A stretch of DNA of 64,000 bases, from NCBI GenBank assembly GCA_004154925.1, contig QJNS01000075.1, positions 1-64,000 of the forward strand. Direction: 5' to 3'. Within the stretch, counting starts at the first letter, position 1, and every line of letters starts with the position of its first letter. Made by a program: the position numbers and the translations under genes. The stretch comes from Monosporascus cannonballus (lineage: Eukaryota > Ascomycota > Sordariomycetes > Xylariales). Positions 1 through 13,960 of the stretch are shown one piece after another. The notes under the pieces were generated by a model. It was not told where the DNA came from. It saw only the letters and a program-made list of their open reading frames with translations, and made no database searches.

Positions 1-245
1 AAATAATTATTATATTTGCCCGATTTAAATTTAATCGAATACCTTTAACGCGTTTTAAAAAATAAAATTTACGAAATTAAATCTAAATTCGAATATTTAT
101 TTAATAACGAAAAAAAACCGTTATTACGTGTTCGAAATAATTAAAAACGCGTAATTATAATTAGATCTCTGTCTTATAATAAAGCTTATTAAGTTATTCC
201 CCAATGGATTAAAAGCCGTTCGTTACGTTCGGAGATGGTATATAC
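1..245 (+). mobile_element. RIP-degraded C-terminal end of a Tc1/mariner-type transposase
   Basis: In frame 1 from about position 10 the translation contains a PDLNLIEYL stretch, close to the PDLNPIE(N/H)xW motif that carries the third catalytic acid of Tc1/mariner (DD34D/E) transposases. It is followed by RVLKNKIYEIK, typical of the segment after it. The frame continues to about 245 with stops (for example TAA where Trp or Gln would be expected). The rest of the transposase must lie left of the window. Composition and CpA loss match the neighbouring RIP-mutated elements. The exact 3' end and terminal repeat were not resolved. The family assignment is fairly safe; the element cannot be active. 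Confidence 0.6.
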
Positions 246-2699
246 GGCTTTAAATCCCAGTTTCAGAGTTATATTATGATGTATATAACTTCTTAATTGG
301 ACGCGTTTTGATAAAGATATTTATTATTGAAGTTATAGGGTTAATATAGAAAAAGGTGAATTGATGGTTGCGCACGGATCCAATTGATCTATTAGTGTAA
401 CTGGTAAGTTATTAGCCTTATCTTTATAAGGGCTGTATTTTTATAATTATTTCTCTTTTTTAAACTGTGAATTTTTAATATTATTATTATTAATTTAATA
501 TAATGCGCTTTATAAATCTTATTACGTATACTTGCCAATAGTTTACGGTTATATTATATTATTAATAATTACCGTAATAATTAATACGTATTATATTATG
601 TAATTAAATATATTTCGCCTAATTCCTTATTATAATCCGTTTTTAACTTCACCTTATTTATCTTTTTTTTTCTTTTTACGCCTATATCTTTATTTCTTCT
701 GCGTACGCGTTTCGTCCGATCTCTCGCTTTGTTTTATTTTATTTCGCCTTTTTTATCTGTTTTACGTATTATTTCCGTTTGTTATATCTTTTTTTCGTAA
801 AAACTTGCAAAAAAATAATACTTTAATATTAAAAGGATTAGAATTTTTTTAACATTAGTTTTTTGATGCCAATGGTAAAATAAATATTAATTGTATTACG
901 ACCGGTAATAAACCGTATTATATTTACGTAATATAACTGTATTTCGATGATTATATAATTTACATTTAAGCTTTAAGCGCCTTAAATTATATTATAATTA
1001 ATTATTATTATAAAACGTTTTGTACGATAAGTAATTATTTTTAATGTTATTAATATTGTTATTTGATTTTCGTTTAGATTTCGATCGTCTTTAAGGGTAC
1101 CGCCTAAACGGTTTTTTAATTCGGCATTAATAATTAGGAATTAATCGACGAATTCGAAAAGGTTCGTACTACGGGTATCTAGTACGAACGTTTTGACGTA
1201 ATTATAATTAGTCGTTAATTCGATGTTTTTCGTAAGGTTAAATTCGCCTTTAACGCGGTTATTACTGAAATTTATCGATTTTTAATATAATTAAAGTCGA
1301 TTTCCGATCGTCGGTTATAGTTATAAAAGTCCAGTTTTAATGCCGTTTTATAAGTTTATAAATTTAAATCTTTTTTGTAAATTTATAATTTTCTTTATTA
1401 TTTTACGATTAATTTTTGATTAAGCGCAATTTTAAGGTACCTCTATAAGTAAAGTAACTTTCGAAAGTTATTATGCTATTACGTTTCCCGGTTATAAATA
1501 TTTTTCGCCCATTTTTTAATATTTTAACGAAATTTAATATTTATTAATAATTATAAGTAAAAAAGGTTTTTTTTGACATAGTTATTATTAAACCTAAATA
1601 TATTAAGCGTTTTAAGAACGGCGCCTTATTTCCGGCTAATACCAAATTATATTCTAATTATTTAGGCCTTATTTTTCGTAAAGAATAAAACGTTTTTAAG
1701 TTTTTTTTCGGATTTTACGGCTAATAAATTTAATAAATATACCCGTTTTTTGTTATCCTATATTTTCCGATTATTTTCCGATATTCCTATATTAATTTCT
1801 TTAATACGTTTCTTAAGGGCTAATTAACGTAAAGTTTAATAATTAAGCGCAAAATTTTATTTTCGAAATAAATATTAAATATTTTTGTATAGTTTATAAA
1901 TTTCCGATCGGTATATAATAAATTAATTATTTGCCAAAATTTTAAAAATAATTATATAATTAAATAATACTTTAATATTAATACCCTATTTTGTTTAAAA
2001 TTAATTTTTATAATTTTTATAATTATTAGGCGATTAACTTCCTATCGGGTTATTATTGTTTTACGGTTTTTGGGTTGTTTTATTTTTTATTTATATATTT
2101 AATTTTTCTTTTCGTAATATTATAATATTTTAAACGTATATTCGAAATATTTTCGAAGTTTTTACGTATTATTTTTGGCGGGCTAATCTTTGTATTTAAT
2201 TAGATATTCGCGTTATTTTCGATTATCCTAGTGGCGGATAATGTTTTTTATTATTTATTTTTCCTATCTTTTTATTAAATCCGGTAATGTTATTTAAATG
2301 TTGTCCGGTTTCCGATAATATTACGGTTTAAACAAAGATATTAAAAATACATTATGTATCCGTTAATATTTGGTAAGAAAAATTACTTTATACGCTTAAA
2401 AACTTATATATTCTTTAATTATAACCCAAATATAAATATGTATGAATTTTTTATGTTTAAACTTAAAAATCTTAATTAATAAATTTATTTATTATTTTTA
2501 TTAAAATTCCATAAGTATATAACGTTAATCGTAATATTCTTTCTGGGTTACCGTTATTTTTTTCTAATATTCGTATATTATTTGGCAAATAGCCGTTATT
2601 TTTTCGAAGCGCTTTTGAATTCCTTATATTTATTTCTTAAGCCTTTATAAAAAATTTTATTATCTTTAAATAATACTTATATAAAACTTTAAATAAAGA

Positions 2700-3310
2700 A
2701 TAATCGGTAAACGTATTTCGTATATTATTATTTACGAATTCCGTATTTCGTAATAAAATTATTTAATTATTTTAATATTTATTAACGCAGTTACGAAAAT
2801 AATGTTTTAAAATTTAATAAATACGTTTTATTTATATATCGGTTTACTGATGATAAACGGTTAATATTTACTATTTTATTTTTCGCTTTTCATAAACTTT
2901 GCCTAGAATTAATTTATTAATAATTTATTTTTATTATTAATAATTCCGGCTAATATACTGAATTTATATTTAATTTTATCGTAAAATAATTAGATTAATT
3001 TAATTATAATTATGGTTTTAACCGTAAAAATTAATAGTTTTAATTTCGTAAAGCGGTTAATAATTACCAGAATTATATTATACTTTAATTCGTTTAAACC
3101 TATGTTTTTAAATAATTTCGTAATAAAATTTAACGAAGTTTTTTTAAAAAAGTTATTTAAATAATAGTAAAGGTTATAATTATTAATATGGTTTGGTGCA
3201 TGATTTTATTATGTTTTAATTATTCGGATATTACTTAATATAATTTCGAATATCGTTCGTTATATTTTCTTAATAAAATTGTTTAATTATTAATTTTAAC
3301 ATACGGATAT
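2700..3310 (-). pseudogene. Integrase remnant of Gypsy-1
   Basis: Minus-strand translation near 3,180-3,310 gives a degraded zinc-binding module ending in HQTILIIIT, matching the H(K/A)PYGxLxPL segment after the HHCC finger. Nearer 3,050-2,900 it gives ILVIINRFTKLK, corresponding to the first-Asp strand ILVIVDRxTK of the DDE core, and then AGIINNKNKL, corresponding to GIISDRDKL. The Asp residues have been changed to Asn (GAC/GAT to AAC/AAT), which is C-to-T on the opposite strand. The catalytic centre is therefore lost. Confidence 0.75.
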
Positions 3311-4659
3311 ATCCTATATATTTTGCGCTTAAATTATCATAATATTAATTAATTAACTATTTCGGTATAATATTTTACGATAGGATTATAAATTTATCTT
3401 AATACTATATAATCTTATTTTAGTCCAGAAAATATTTTCTTTTTATTTCGGCTTAACGTTTAATTATCCGTATTAATTTTATAATATTTAAATTTTTAAT
3501 TTGTAACTTTCGAACCTGATCGTAAAATTATTAAAAAAATTTCGGCTATAATATCATTTCGTTTTTACATAGTTTTTTTATCAAAAAATATAAAACGTAT
3601 TAATTATAAATAATAATCTTAATATTAATTTTTTTTAAATATTTCGAAATCCGATCGTAATACGGTTGTAATTTGCGGTTATTATTATTTAACCGTTAAT
3701 TGTATTATTATTATAATTCGTATATATATTATTATTTATAAGTAATAAGTTCGATAAGTATATATTTTTTTATTTTGCCTTTTTTTCGAAAATTTTCTGT
3801 AATTGTATAACGAAAATCTTTCGTTTTTTTTACGCAGATAATAATTATTTAAGTTTCCGTTATTGAAAATTTATCTAAGAATTTTATAACGAACGAATTT
3901 TGTATTACTTTTATAAAGCTTTTGCCCTTTTATAAAATTTGAAGTCGTATTATATATTTATAACCGTTTTCCGTACGTTTTTTGATATATTATTCGTTAA
4001 TCCGAATTTTTTAAATAATTTAAAAATTATAGTTCTATACGTAATTTCTCTTAATATGTAATCCGGGTATTTAAATATCTTATCTGTCGGAGTGAGAGCG
4101 TTTGGTCGGTATTAAATCTTAAAATTAAATTAGGTAAGGCGGTAAACCTATTATGTTAATCTTCTTTTAAAATTACGCGCTAACACTTTTATTATGTCCT
4201 TTAACGCTATATAATCGGTAAATATTAAAAGAAAATTCCGTACCTTTAAGGTATTATTGCTAATATTTTAAATTTTTTAAAATCGTTAATAATTTTTATT
4301 ACTTTCTAAATTATTGCTTTTTCGTTGGACTTAATTTTTGCAATTAATATATAATTAGACGTTAATGTTTTTGGTCTTTTTATAAAAGTATTTTTAATAT
4401 AGTTTTTATTAAAATATTTATTATAATTTTAATATTTTTAATATTATTTTAATATCGGAAAATAATTGCCGATTAAAAGGTATTTTTTAAATTTTGGAAT
4501 ACTTTTTCAATTTTTTCGGGTTATCGGAATTTTGTTATTTTATTTTTGTTTTACGGCTTTTTTAAAAACTTAATAATAAATTAGGTAATATGCGAATAAC
4601 AGATAATAAATTTCCGATAAAAATTCGTAAATCCTAAAAATATTTAAATATTATAAATT

Positions 4660-5350
4660 AATTTTGACTCTAACCATATTTTAATAATATCGACCCGTCG
4701 GCGGGTTATCTGTAAGCCGTTAATATTAATTATAAATCTTAAAACTTTTATTTTTTTAAAAGATTTATATTTAAATATTTTAGTAAATAATTAATATCAT
4801 AATAATAGTTCATAAATTAACCAAAGATATTTTACATATTTTGTTTCGTTATGCAAAAAAATAATTCAATTATTAAAATATATGTTATATATGTTATTAA
4901 TTAATTTAATTAATATCATATACATATAAGTTTTAAATATAATTAACCCGTTAATAAGATTAAATAATATCACTGTATGTTTAAATTATCCGTATTATAA
5001 TTAGACAGCGGTTTTTTATTAATTATTTTTTTAATTTTAATATAATAATAAGTTTTTTTTAAATTAATTTTCGAAAGTATTTTGGTTAACTGCAGGCGAT
5101 TTATTATTTTTATAATTAAAAATAAAAGATATTAATTTTTTATTGTTATCTCATTTAGCCTTTTATAATTAATGTATAGTCGGAAATTGCCGTCCTTTTT
5201 AAATATAAATAATATTAATATTTTTACGTTTGTTTTCGCATAATATATCCGGCTTATTTTTAGGTTTTTTCGGATATATTTTTCGAATATTTTTTTGAGT
5301 TTCCGAAATCAAATAAATTAGGCCGAATAAGGGCGTTTTTCTTAGGATCA
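4660..5350 (-). pseudogene. Reverse transcriptase remnant of Gypsy-1
   Basis: The minus-strand reading contains KKDGNFRLYINYKRLNEIT at about 5,130-5,212, a clear relative of the RT motif KKDGSLRLCVDYRxLN. Lower down come a NYNTDNLNI block matching RTRYGHFEY and a GLQITRRRVDIIKIW block (about 4,665-4,745) matching the post-RT segment GxxxDPxRVxAIxxW. Stops replace Trp/Gln codons throughout. The spacing is that of an intact RT, so damage is mainly by point mutation rather than by deletion. Confidence 0.85.
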
Positions 5351-5561
5351 GGTTTATTATGTATTTTACCCTTAATAGGTAAAATATTTTTTAGCTATTT
5401 TTTCGGAATATATTTGTCGAAAAAATTTAAATATATAAAGAAATCAATTAATCTCCGTTTTTATTATTTTTCGAATTCCGCGATATTTAATTTTTCGGCT
5501 AAGCTTATTACGTTAATAATATAAATTTGTTTACCGAAAAACGTTATGTTTACGATTATTT

Positions 5562-5706
5562 ATTTATTTATTTCTTACAGCGGTCCGTAAAATTATTAAT
5601 ATATAATTATATTTAATAAGATCCTTAATTTATTTATTTCTTACAGCGGTCCGTAAAATTATTAATATATAATTATATTTAATAAGATCCTTAATTTATT
5701 TATTTC
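5562..5706. repeat. Perfect 66-bp tandem duplication, 2.2 copies
   Basis: Positions 5,562-5,627 are repeated without a mismatch at 5,628-5,693, and about 13 further bases start a third copy. The unit contains CTTACAGCGGTCCGTAAAA. It sits inside the RIP-mutated Gypsy-1 just upstream (in element orientation) of the RT region. Identical copies in heavily mutated DNA imply that the duplication happened after the mutation, or that the unit is too short to trigger RIP. An assembly or polymerase slip is possible. Confidence 0.95.
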
Positions 5707-7479
5707 GAGTTTAAATTATTGAAAATCGAGCGTTTTCTGTTCGCAATATATTATAAAGTAAAATTGTTTAAATTTTTATTCGTTTCCGTAATTATTTGTT
5801 ATTTTAATCAAAATTTCGTAAGCTTTATAATATTTAATATATATGTTGTTAATGCTGATAAAGCCCGGAATATTTACGGAAATTAATCAAAAATTATATA
5901 TTTTTATTAACTTTTTACTTATAATAATTACTTATATTTCGGTATCCATATTTATTTGTAATATTACATTTTCCGTATTTCTTTCAATAAATACTTTTTT
6001 TAAAAGGCGGTTTTGTTTCGATTATTTTGCAATTATTAGCCGAAATAAATTAAATATATATGTTTATTCCGGCTTTTTTTTGGTTTAAATTTAAGGATTA
6101 ATTTAATTTATCGTTATATATTATAATATTTTGTACGGTCTTCCGAAGTTAATTTTCGTATAACCGAGATAATAAGAATTTCGTATTTTTTTTAATTTGT
6201 AATTTACGTTTTTATAACATAATTTCTTATAATTATAATATTTTAATAAGACTTTATAAAAATTAAAGATATTAAATTATACGGATTTATTTTGATCGGA
6301 TTTAAACCGGTAATTATTTATTTTCTAAATATAAGAACGCCTGCGGTTCGCATTATTTTTATACGACGTTTTTAATTTGTTTTAAGGATTTTGTTTTCGA
6401 AAATATTAAAATAAAATCGTTTATTTTTATTAATACTTTGGGCAGAAAATCATCGGTTTTTTTGGTTTTTTAGGTGTCCTAGTAACGTTTTACCTTATTT
6501 ATTACGTTATTAATTTGTTTTAATTTAACTTCTTTTTGTAATAAAGTATTTTATAACCTTAATGTTAATTTATAAAAATAAATAAAAGTAAAATATTTAT
6601 TATTACGATCGTTTTCCGGATTAAGAATATTTATAAGTTTTATTTTATACATTAAAAACCGTTATTTAATTTAAAAATTCAACAGTAATTAATCGGATTA
6701 TTATTATAATATTATAAATTATTTCCTATATTTCTTATCGAAAAAATAAGATTTATATAACCTTTTTTAATAAATATTTAAAATTTGTCCATTTTTAATT
6801 GGTTTTTGTAATTAAAATAATTTAATATAGAACGATATTATTATTAAATGTTCGTAATAAAAACGTTTATATGGTCTATGGCTTATTAAGTATAAATAAA
6901 AACATTTCGCCTTAATTTTTTGGCGTAAATTTTCGTAATAATTTTTATTTAACTTTCTTTTTAATTAACGTACGTTCGGAAAATTTCGGATAATTATAAT
7001 ACGGTATTTGTTTATCGTTTTTAAATTTTTGCGATAATATCATAATTAATTTATAAAGCTTTATTTTTTTTAACTTATATTATTATTTATTATTCGACCA
7101 GTTATCGGAATAATTCCAAATATTATTTCTTTTATTAACGGATAATTTCCAAAATTTAATTATTATTAATAAGTTTAATTTTTTTTATTTTAAATTCCGG
7201 GACGCGGTCGTTATATTACGCCCGTTTTCCGACCGTTTAAATAATAATTATCGGAATGTATCCTTATTATATATATAAGGTAATTCGGGATCTCGAGAAT
7301 TATAATCCTTTATTCGTTAAGGCTCCGTTATAAATTTTTTTCGCCTATTTCCGTACCGTAATTAATCGTTCGTTAATTAGGTTTCGATCGGCGGTTTTTT
7401 CGATTAATAATTTAGGTTCGTTTTGTAATCGGCGAATTTTATTTTTAATAATTATCGTATTACTTTTTATAATAAATAG

Positions 7480-7690
7480 TTATAAGTTAAATAAGATGAT
7501 CTCCGACTAGTTATAAAGCAAATTCCAAGAAATAAATATATTATGTTACTTCCATCTGGCGTTTCCTATTAGCTGCCAGATGGTAAATTTATATTAGTAA
7601 GTGGGTCGGTAGCTGATCGGTGGCTGGTCGGTTACCAGCCTTATTCTTATAGGGGCTGTATTCTCACAAAATTCTTCGACGATCAGACCT
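7480..7690 (-). repeat. LTR-like end of Gypsy-1 (5' LTR)
   Basis: Read on the minus strand this stretch begins TGTGAGAATACAGCCCCTAT, which has the TG start of an LTR, and runs about 200 bp into the gag-like region. It is less AT-rich than its surroundings and holds short internal repeats (TGGCTGGTCGG and GTCGGTAGCTGATCGG; CATCTGGC paired with GCCAGATG at 7,552-7,582 as an inverted repeat). A related 37-bp piece ends near 448. The inner LTR boundary is not certain. Confidence 0.6.
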
Positions 7691-10289
7691 TTTAAACGTA
7701 CGTTTTATTTATTTCGAATAAATATTAATTTTATTAAATCACTTTAAGTTATGTATAAAATATTTAAATGTAAAAGTAAAATTTCGAATATTAAGAATTT
7801 TCCTAAAATAAATCTAATTAGTTAATTAAGTTTTATTAAGTAATTAGAAAAGGTTTTAAAATTTTGAAAATCGAAATTATTTAATAATATTTTCGTAAAA
7901 TTACAACTATTCTTTATATAATATCGAAGGTTTTTAGATATTTTTGTATATAAATAGGTTTATATTTCGAATAAAAAGTATAATTAAACAATTCATAAAA
8001 AACTTACATATTTATTTCGACTTTATGAAAAACAATATATTACGTTATTAGTAGAAAAGTGAGAAAACTTAAAATAATACAATTATATAATAATTATAAA
8101 TATCTCGAATAAACATTAGCGAAAGATTTTAGAACAATAAACAAAAATATAAAAGTCGAAACATATAGCTAATAATTAAAATAAGAGATTGGTATTTGAT
8201 TACGAAAATATATTTATTTAATTAATATTAAATTTTTAAACAGCTTAAAAAAGTATTAACAAAATCCTTTAAATTTAATTGATTTATATTTGTATTAGAT
8301 TATATTATTATAACAATTAAAATCGATAATTGATAATCTACCTCACGTATATACATATTAAAAATAGGTTCGACAATAACTTTCGAATTAATTCTAATAC
8401 TTTTCGATATAGTAATATTTTATATAGTATTATATCAGAATTAATAAACTCTGAAATTATATATCAGAAAAATTAAATTTAGATTAAATATTATAATTAT
8501 AAAAAAGGACATAAAAATTATAAATGCTTTTCAACTAAAAGGCCGCAATAAAATAAGTAAATAATATTATGTAAAAGATAATTTAAGAGGAATAAAAGAA
8601 CGACGAAAGAATTATTAATATAATCCGAATTTTCTACGAAATACGGTTATTGCGATAAAAGATTCAAGGCCAAATACGAAAAATTAAGAAATCCAGTTAA
8701 AAAACGTTAAAAAATAAGCTTTAAAGAAATGAGTAAAGAATGTTAAAAATAAAAGAAAATTTTGTTCCTAACTTATTAATTAATATAGCGAAAACTATGC
8801 CGCATATTATGGATAACAAAAATAATTAATGTATAACGATTTAAAACCGTTTTATATATAAATATATCGAGTATATATAAAAAACAATTCAACTTTTTTA
8901 ATTAAATCGAAAATAATAAGGCCAATAAACGGTAATATAGATATTTTCGGATTATTACCTTATAAAACCAAATTAATAACGAAATATTTTTATGGAATTA
9001 ATTAAGAAAAATAATATTCGTAAAGCTTTTTTTTAATTTTTATAACTAATAAAATTATTAAATTGTAAAATGATTACTTTAATATACTGTAAAAAATATT
9101 ACTAAAAGGTTATTATGAACTTTTATTCTCAGTCGGTATTTATTATAAATTTTTAAAAAAAATACGTTATTAAACAATTTAATAATTTATTTCGAAATTC
9201 TATTAAATAATAACGCATTATAAATGCTTTAATAGATTATTATATATTATATAAAAAACAATGTTTTTAAAACAAGAAATTTTAAATTATCTGAAAAAAC
9301 TAATAGAACTTAAAAAAGGTATTATGCTCGCAAAAATAATAAAATAATAATTTAACATATTATATAAATAATCATAAATGAAATTTACCAAATTCGAAAA
9401 ATAAATAAAAACGGGAGTTACCTCTAAAAAGGTTATAAAATAGCGAAACTTAAAGAAAACAAAAAGAATTTTTTAAAAACGATTATAAACACGATAGTAA
9501 AAACCGTTAATAAATTTATTATATCGGAAGAATAAACTCAAAGATATTAGGATATTATAATAGTAAATAACGGAATTTAAGGCCAGAATTTTATTATATT
9601 AAATACTAGGCCTAAATCTAAACTATTATAAAAATATAAATTAAAACTTAATATATTTAAAAATACTAAAAGTTAATTTTTCGTTGACAATAACGGAAAG
9701 ATTTAATATAAAATTAATTGCTTTTCAAATTTCTATTTAAAAATCATATTGAATAATTAGTTAAGAAGTCGTTTTATCGAAAAATTACGATATATTTTTG
9801 GGAACAATTTTTGATCCATTAATATAAGGTTTGGATTAATATAAAATTAATTAAATATTTTTTTATATTTTATGGATTAACAAAATAAAAAGAAATTAAA
9901 ACCTTAATATTTGATCGAAAGAAACGAATAATATAAACATAGAAATATAATCAATACTTTATTATTAAAAAGAATAAAATATAAAAAATATAAATATTAA
10001 AAAAGATACAAAAGATCGTTATTATTATAAAATAAGATTTAAGTAATTAAATACCGATTTAAAGTAACAATTTTAAGAATTAAAAGAGATACAATTAATA
10101 TATTATTATAATAATAGAAATATAAATACTTTTTTTAAAAAGAAATTAAATACGAATATATTAAAATATAACGGAAAGATTTAGAAAAATATTTTTAAAA
10201 AAGGTTTATTTACGAAATTATACCTTATTTATAAGTTAAACTGAAATAGATTAAGCTTATATAAAAAATCTAAAAACTTATTTGTAAAA

Positions 10290-10870
10290 AGGATAAATTT
10301 AATTCTTAGAATTATTCGTAAAGTATTTCATATTTTTCGTATTTAAAAAACAATAAATTATAATTTATAATTAAGTATAGATAATTAAATAATATACCCG
10401 TTAAAAATATAATAATATTACTTTAATTATTAAAAGAAAAAGCCGATTTTACGAAATTAAATAATTTAAAATATTTGATTTTAAAAATAAATATAATTAT
10501 ATTACAAATTGAAAAAAATATAAATAAAAATTAATTTTAAAAACAAATTATAAATTATTTATAAATTTAGTATTATTAATAATATTTACGAATATATTAA
10601 TATTATTTTAATTTATAATAAATTGTATATTATAAAAATACCTTCATATCTTTGATATATATTATTACAACAATATTTTTAATATTCGAAAACAAAAGAA
10701 ATATATATAAAATACGTTTTTAAAGTTTTTTAAATTTTATAAATATAAAATAAAATATTTAAAATAAATATTACGAAAATCTTATAATTATAAAATAATA
10801 AATATTAATTATATTTAAAACAATATAATTATATTTTCAATTTATTAATTAATATAAACAATTTACTTAA
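10290..10870 (+). pseudogene. Reverse transcriptase remnant of Gypsy-2
   Basis: Translation from about 10,340 gives a degraded KYRxLNNIPVKN (10,383-10,410), matching the DYRxLNxITVKNRYPLP motif of Ty3/Gypsy RT. It is followed by KADFTKLNNLKYLILKINI, matching KAKxFTKLDLRxAYxxIRI. Further on, a YYYNNIF block stands where YLDDIL is expected, with both Asp codons changed to Asn. Stops are TAA/TAG in place of Gln or Trp. The catalytic pair is destroyed. Confidence 0.75.
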
Positions 10871-11499
10871 AACTTTAATAAGATTATTTTATCTTTAATT
10901 ACTTTCATTAAAAAATATTTTTAAATAAATATAATAAAGCGAAAAAACGTTTTAAAAATTAGAAATATAAATATAAATAAGTTAATATTAATTATAAATA
11001 AATTAAACCGTTTTATTAAACTAAAAACCAATATTTCGAATTATAAGTTAAATACGGTAATTAAATTATAATATAATTAAAATAAAATATATTTTGTTAT
11101 ATTCATTTAGTATAAATTCAAAAAAACCGAATATAATTACGATATTTTAAATAAGAACTTTATAAATATTATTATAATTTTCTAAAATTTTAATAATATT
11201 TTTAGAGAAATTATTGATTAAATTATGGTTTTTATTAAATTATTAAAAATTTAGTTATTTTATTATAATTAAAAAATTTATAAAACGAAATTACCAAATA
11301 TAAAAGAATTAACCAATTTCGACTTTATTATTATTTATAAAAAAATTTAAAAAATAATATAATAAACACGTTAAACACATAACAAATTTTTAAAAAATAA
11401 TAAATTAAACTTAATTATATAATTTTTTATATTACGTTAAATAAATATTTACGTTTATATTAAATTATGATTATACAAATTATATTATATAATATATAT

Positions 11500-13250
11500 T
11501 AAAAAATAAAAAATAAATAAATTTTATACAAAATAACATAATTTATAAGCAAAACGCTTATATACGCGAAATGCCTATTTTAACCACCTTATTGCGCATA
11601 TTTAAATTCTTAAAAACTATACCATATTAAAATTAATTAAAATTATTTACAATAATTTTAATTAATTATATTTATTACTTCTAAATAAATACACGTATTA
11701 TATTCGAATTTATTATAAATAATATAATATTATTTTTTTCTTATAATCTTTTTATAACGATTATTTTCGGTTATTATTTCCTATATTAATTTGTTATTAA
11801 TTTTTTTTCCGTTTAAAAAATTATTTTATTTTGAAAAATAAATAATTTCTCTTTTTAAAAATGTTCATTCTTTATGTTTTAATACTTATTAAAAATATAA
11901 TTAATTTTATAAAAATAGCCAACTTTATTATTAAGAAAAATAGTTTTATATAATAATTAATTTATATCTTTAATTATACAATTTATTGGTTTTATTATAC
12001 TTATCGGCAAATTACTTTAATAATTTATAATTATATATTTTAAATAATTAAATTACGAAATAATTTTTTTCTAAAAATTTTAAATATTTTATATTTAAAA
12101 TAAAAAATGAAAATAACGCAAAATTTTCGAAATTCGAAAAGGTAATAGGATATTTAATTATAAAATAATATATTAAAAGTTTAATAAAATAAAGTTAATA
12201 TCGTAAAAACAGGCCTTAATATTTTCAGATATTATAAAAATTTAAAAGCTTTATAAAAATCAATAAAAAAAGTATTTTTTAATACGATATATATTATAAT
12301 ACCTTATAAATTTTAGGTATAATAATTATAAATCCGTTTTAGCAAAAAAATTTATTATATTAAAACGTCAAAATATACAAAAAAAATAAGAAATACATAA
12401 AATGTAATAATATTATATTTCTTGCAATACTTTTTAAATTTTATCGAATAATATCTTTCTTAACCGTTAAAAATAAAAATTTATAATATTTTTTATATAC
12501 ATTTCGATATATTCGTCAAAACATTTAATTTAATCCAAATTTAAAGCGCTTATCGTTTACTTATTATTACGTATGGCAATTTTTAATAACATAACATAAA
12601 TTTATTACTAAATAAAAAAACGAAGTAATTTTTGCTTATTATAATAATATAAAATGAAAATACCTAACATTAAAAACCGACGGTTTAAATAATCGTAACT
12701 TATTTTGTATTACCTGTTTAAATTTATTTAGATTTTTTATACTTTTCGACGTTTGTAATTATTATGCGTAACGTTATTATTAACCTTATTAAAAAAGTTA
12801 ATTTCGTTAAAATTATATATATCTTTTTTCGAAATATCGTATTTCGTAATTATATTACGTATAAATTCGAATTATTAGCGAAATCTATTAAAAACTTTAT
12901 ATATAATGTTTTTATAATTGATTTTTAAATTTAAATATATTTTTCGTTTATTTTGCCGTTTAACGAAATTCGACGTTTAATTAACGCTAACGCATTTTAC
13001 GTTACGTTTACGTAAAAATATATTGGTTATATTTTTAAAAATTTTAAATCAGGAAAAAAAGTTCGCGAATTAAAATCAAAAATATATTCGACAATAATTT
13101 ACTTTTCGGAATGGGTTAGTTTTCGCGAATTGGGCTATATATTACGTTACATAAATTTTTTTTAAATTCGTTTGCGAAAAGTTATTTTCGAGATAATATA
13201 TATAGTTGTAAACTTTTAATAACTAATACGAAAATTGCGTTTTTTAACCT
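11500..13250 (-). mobile_element. Nested pogo/Fot1-like DNA transposon relic
   Basis: Minus-strand translation around 12,790-12,836 gives ISKKDIYNFNEINFF, matching the IxxEDIYNFDETGF motif with the first catalytic Asp of fungal pogo/Fot1 transposases. Upstream, at about 12,900-13,000, SVNWTSNFVKRQN matches the VGxNWVxRFxKR segment of the CENP-B-type DNA-binding domain. The relic lies between the RNase H and integrase parts of Gypsy-2 in opposite orientation, which fits insertion into that element. RIP damage is heavy and no clean terminal inverted repeats were found, so the ends are approximate. Confidence 0.7.
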
Positions 13251-13329
13251 AAATAATAAAGTTTAATCTTATTTTTAAAAAAAGTTTAAATATATTATTA
13301 TATTAAAAATTATATAAATAAATCAAAAT

Positions 13330-13960
13330 AATTAAAATATTTATAAAACTTTAAAATAATTTTAACATACTTGTTATTTTCTTTATAAAAGTATAAATAA
13401 TAATTTGAAAAATATAAAAATAATATAGTTTTTATAATAAAGCTACAATATAACGATATAACTATTAAAAAAAGTTATTATTATTATTAATGATTTTACC
13501 AAAATTATAAAATTTAATGATTTCAAATTTTTTTATCAAATTCTTTTATCGGAATATTTAGCGACAAAAATAAAATACGATAATATTATCGTTATTATTA
13601 ACAGATTTACGGAATTTTCTTATGTTTTAATTGATTAAAATATTAATACGGAATAAATAATATATATATATGTTTTAAAAAATTCTTTAATATTTAAAGG
13701 TTACAGTACGAAAATATTTGTAATAAAAGAATTAGGTTTATTTTAAATTTTAAATAAAGCTTGATAGTATAAATTATTTAATTTTATAAGTTATTTAACG
13801 TTTTTAAACTTTAAACAAATAAATAAATGAAATAGTTAAACCAAAAATTAAGAACGTATTTTAAATTACTTATTATTTAATGAATTTAAAATATTAATTA
13901 TTATATAAATATTAAAATAATTTTAATAAATATATATCTTATTTAGATAATTAATATTTA
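13330..13960 (+). pseudogene. Integrase remnant of Gypsy-2
   Basis: The plus strand near 13,570 reads YDNIIVIINRFTEFSYV, corresponding to YDSILVxVDRxTKxAYF at the first Asp of the DDE core. Near 13,790-13,860 it reads a block ending QINKQNSQTKNQERILNYL, corresponding to PQTDGQTERxNQxLExYL. Asp codons are replaced by Asn. The frame holds across the domain apart from TAA stops, so decay was mainly by C-to-T transitions. Confidence 0.75.

Larger units (their letters stand above)
250..7690 (-). mobile_element. Gypsy-1: RIP-degraded Ty3/Gypsy LTR retrotransposon
   Basis: On the minus strand domains occur in Ty3/Gypsy order from right to left: an LTR-like start at about 7,690, a gag-like region (about 6,100-7,440), reverse transcriptase (4,660-5,350), integrase zinc-binding part and core (2,700-3,310), and an integrase C-terminal-like region near 2,000-2,250. 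Every domain is riddled with TAA/TAG stops, CpA is almost absent and CpG is retained, as expected after RIP. The left LTR was not cleanly delimited: only about 37 bp ending near 448 match the right LTR (GGGCTGTATT plus the upstream CCTTAT block). RT before integrase separates it from Copia. Boundaries are good to a few hundred bases only. Confidence 0.75.

Noticed and set aside
5843..6088. Open frame of 81 codons in the AT block (also 17,179-17,412 and 20,730-20,933)
   Set aside because: Low-complexity Ile/Tyr/Phe/Lys-rich translation with RIP composition; they lie within recognised retrotransposon relics on the other strand or other frame.
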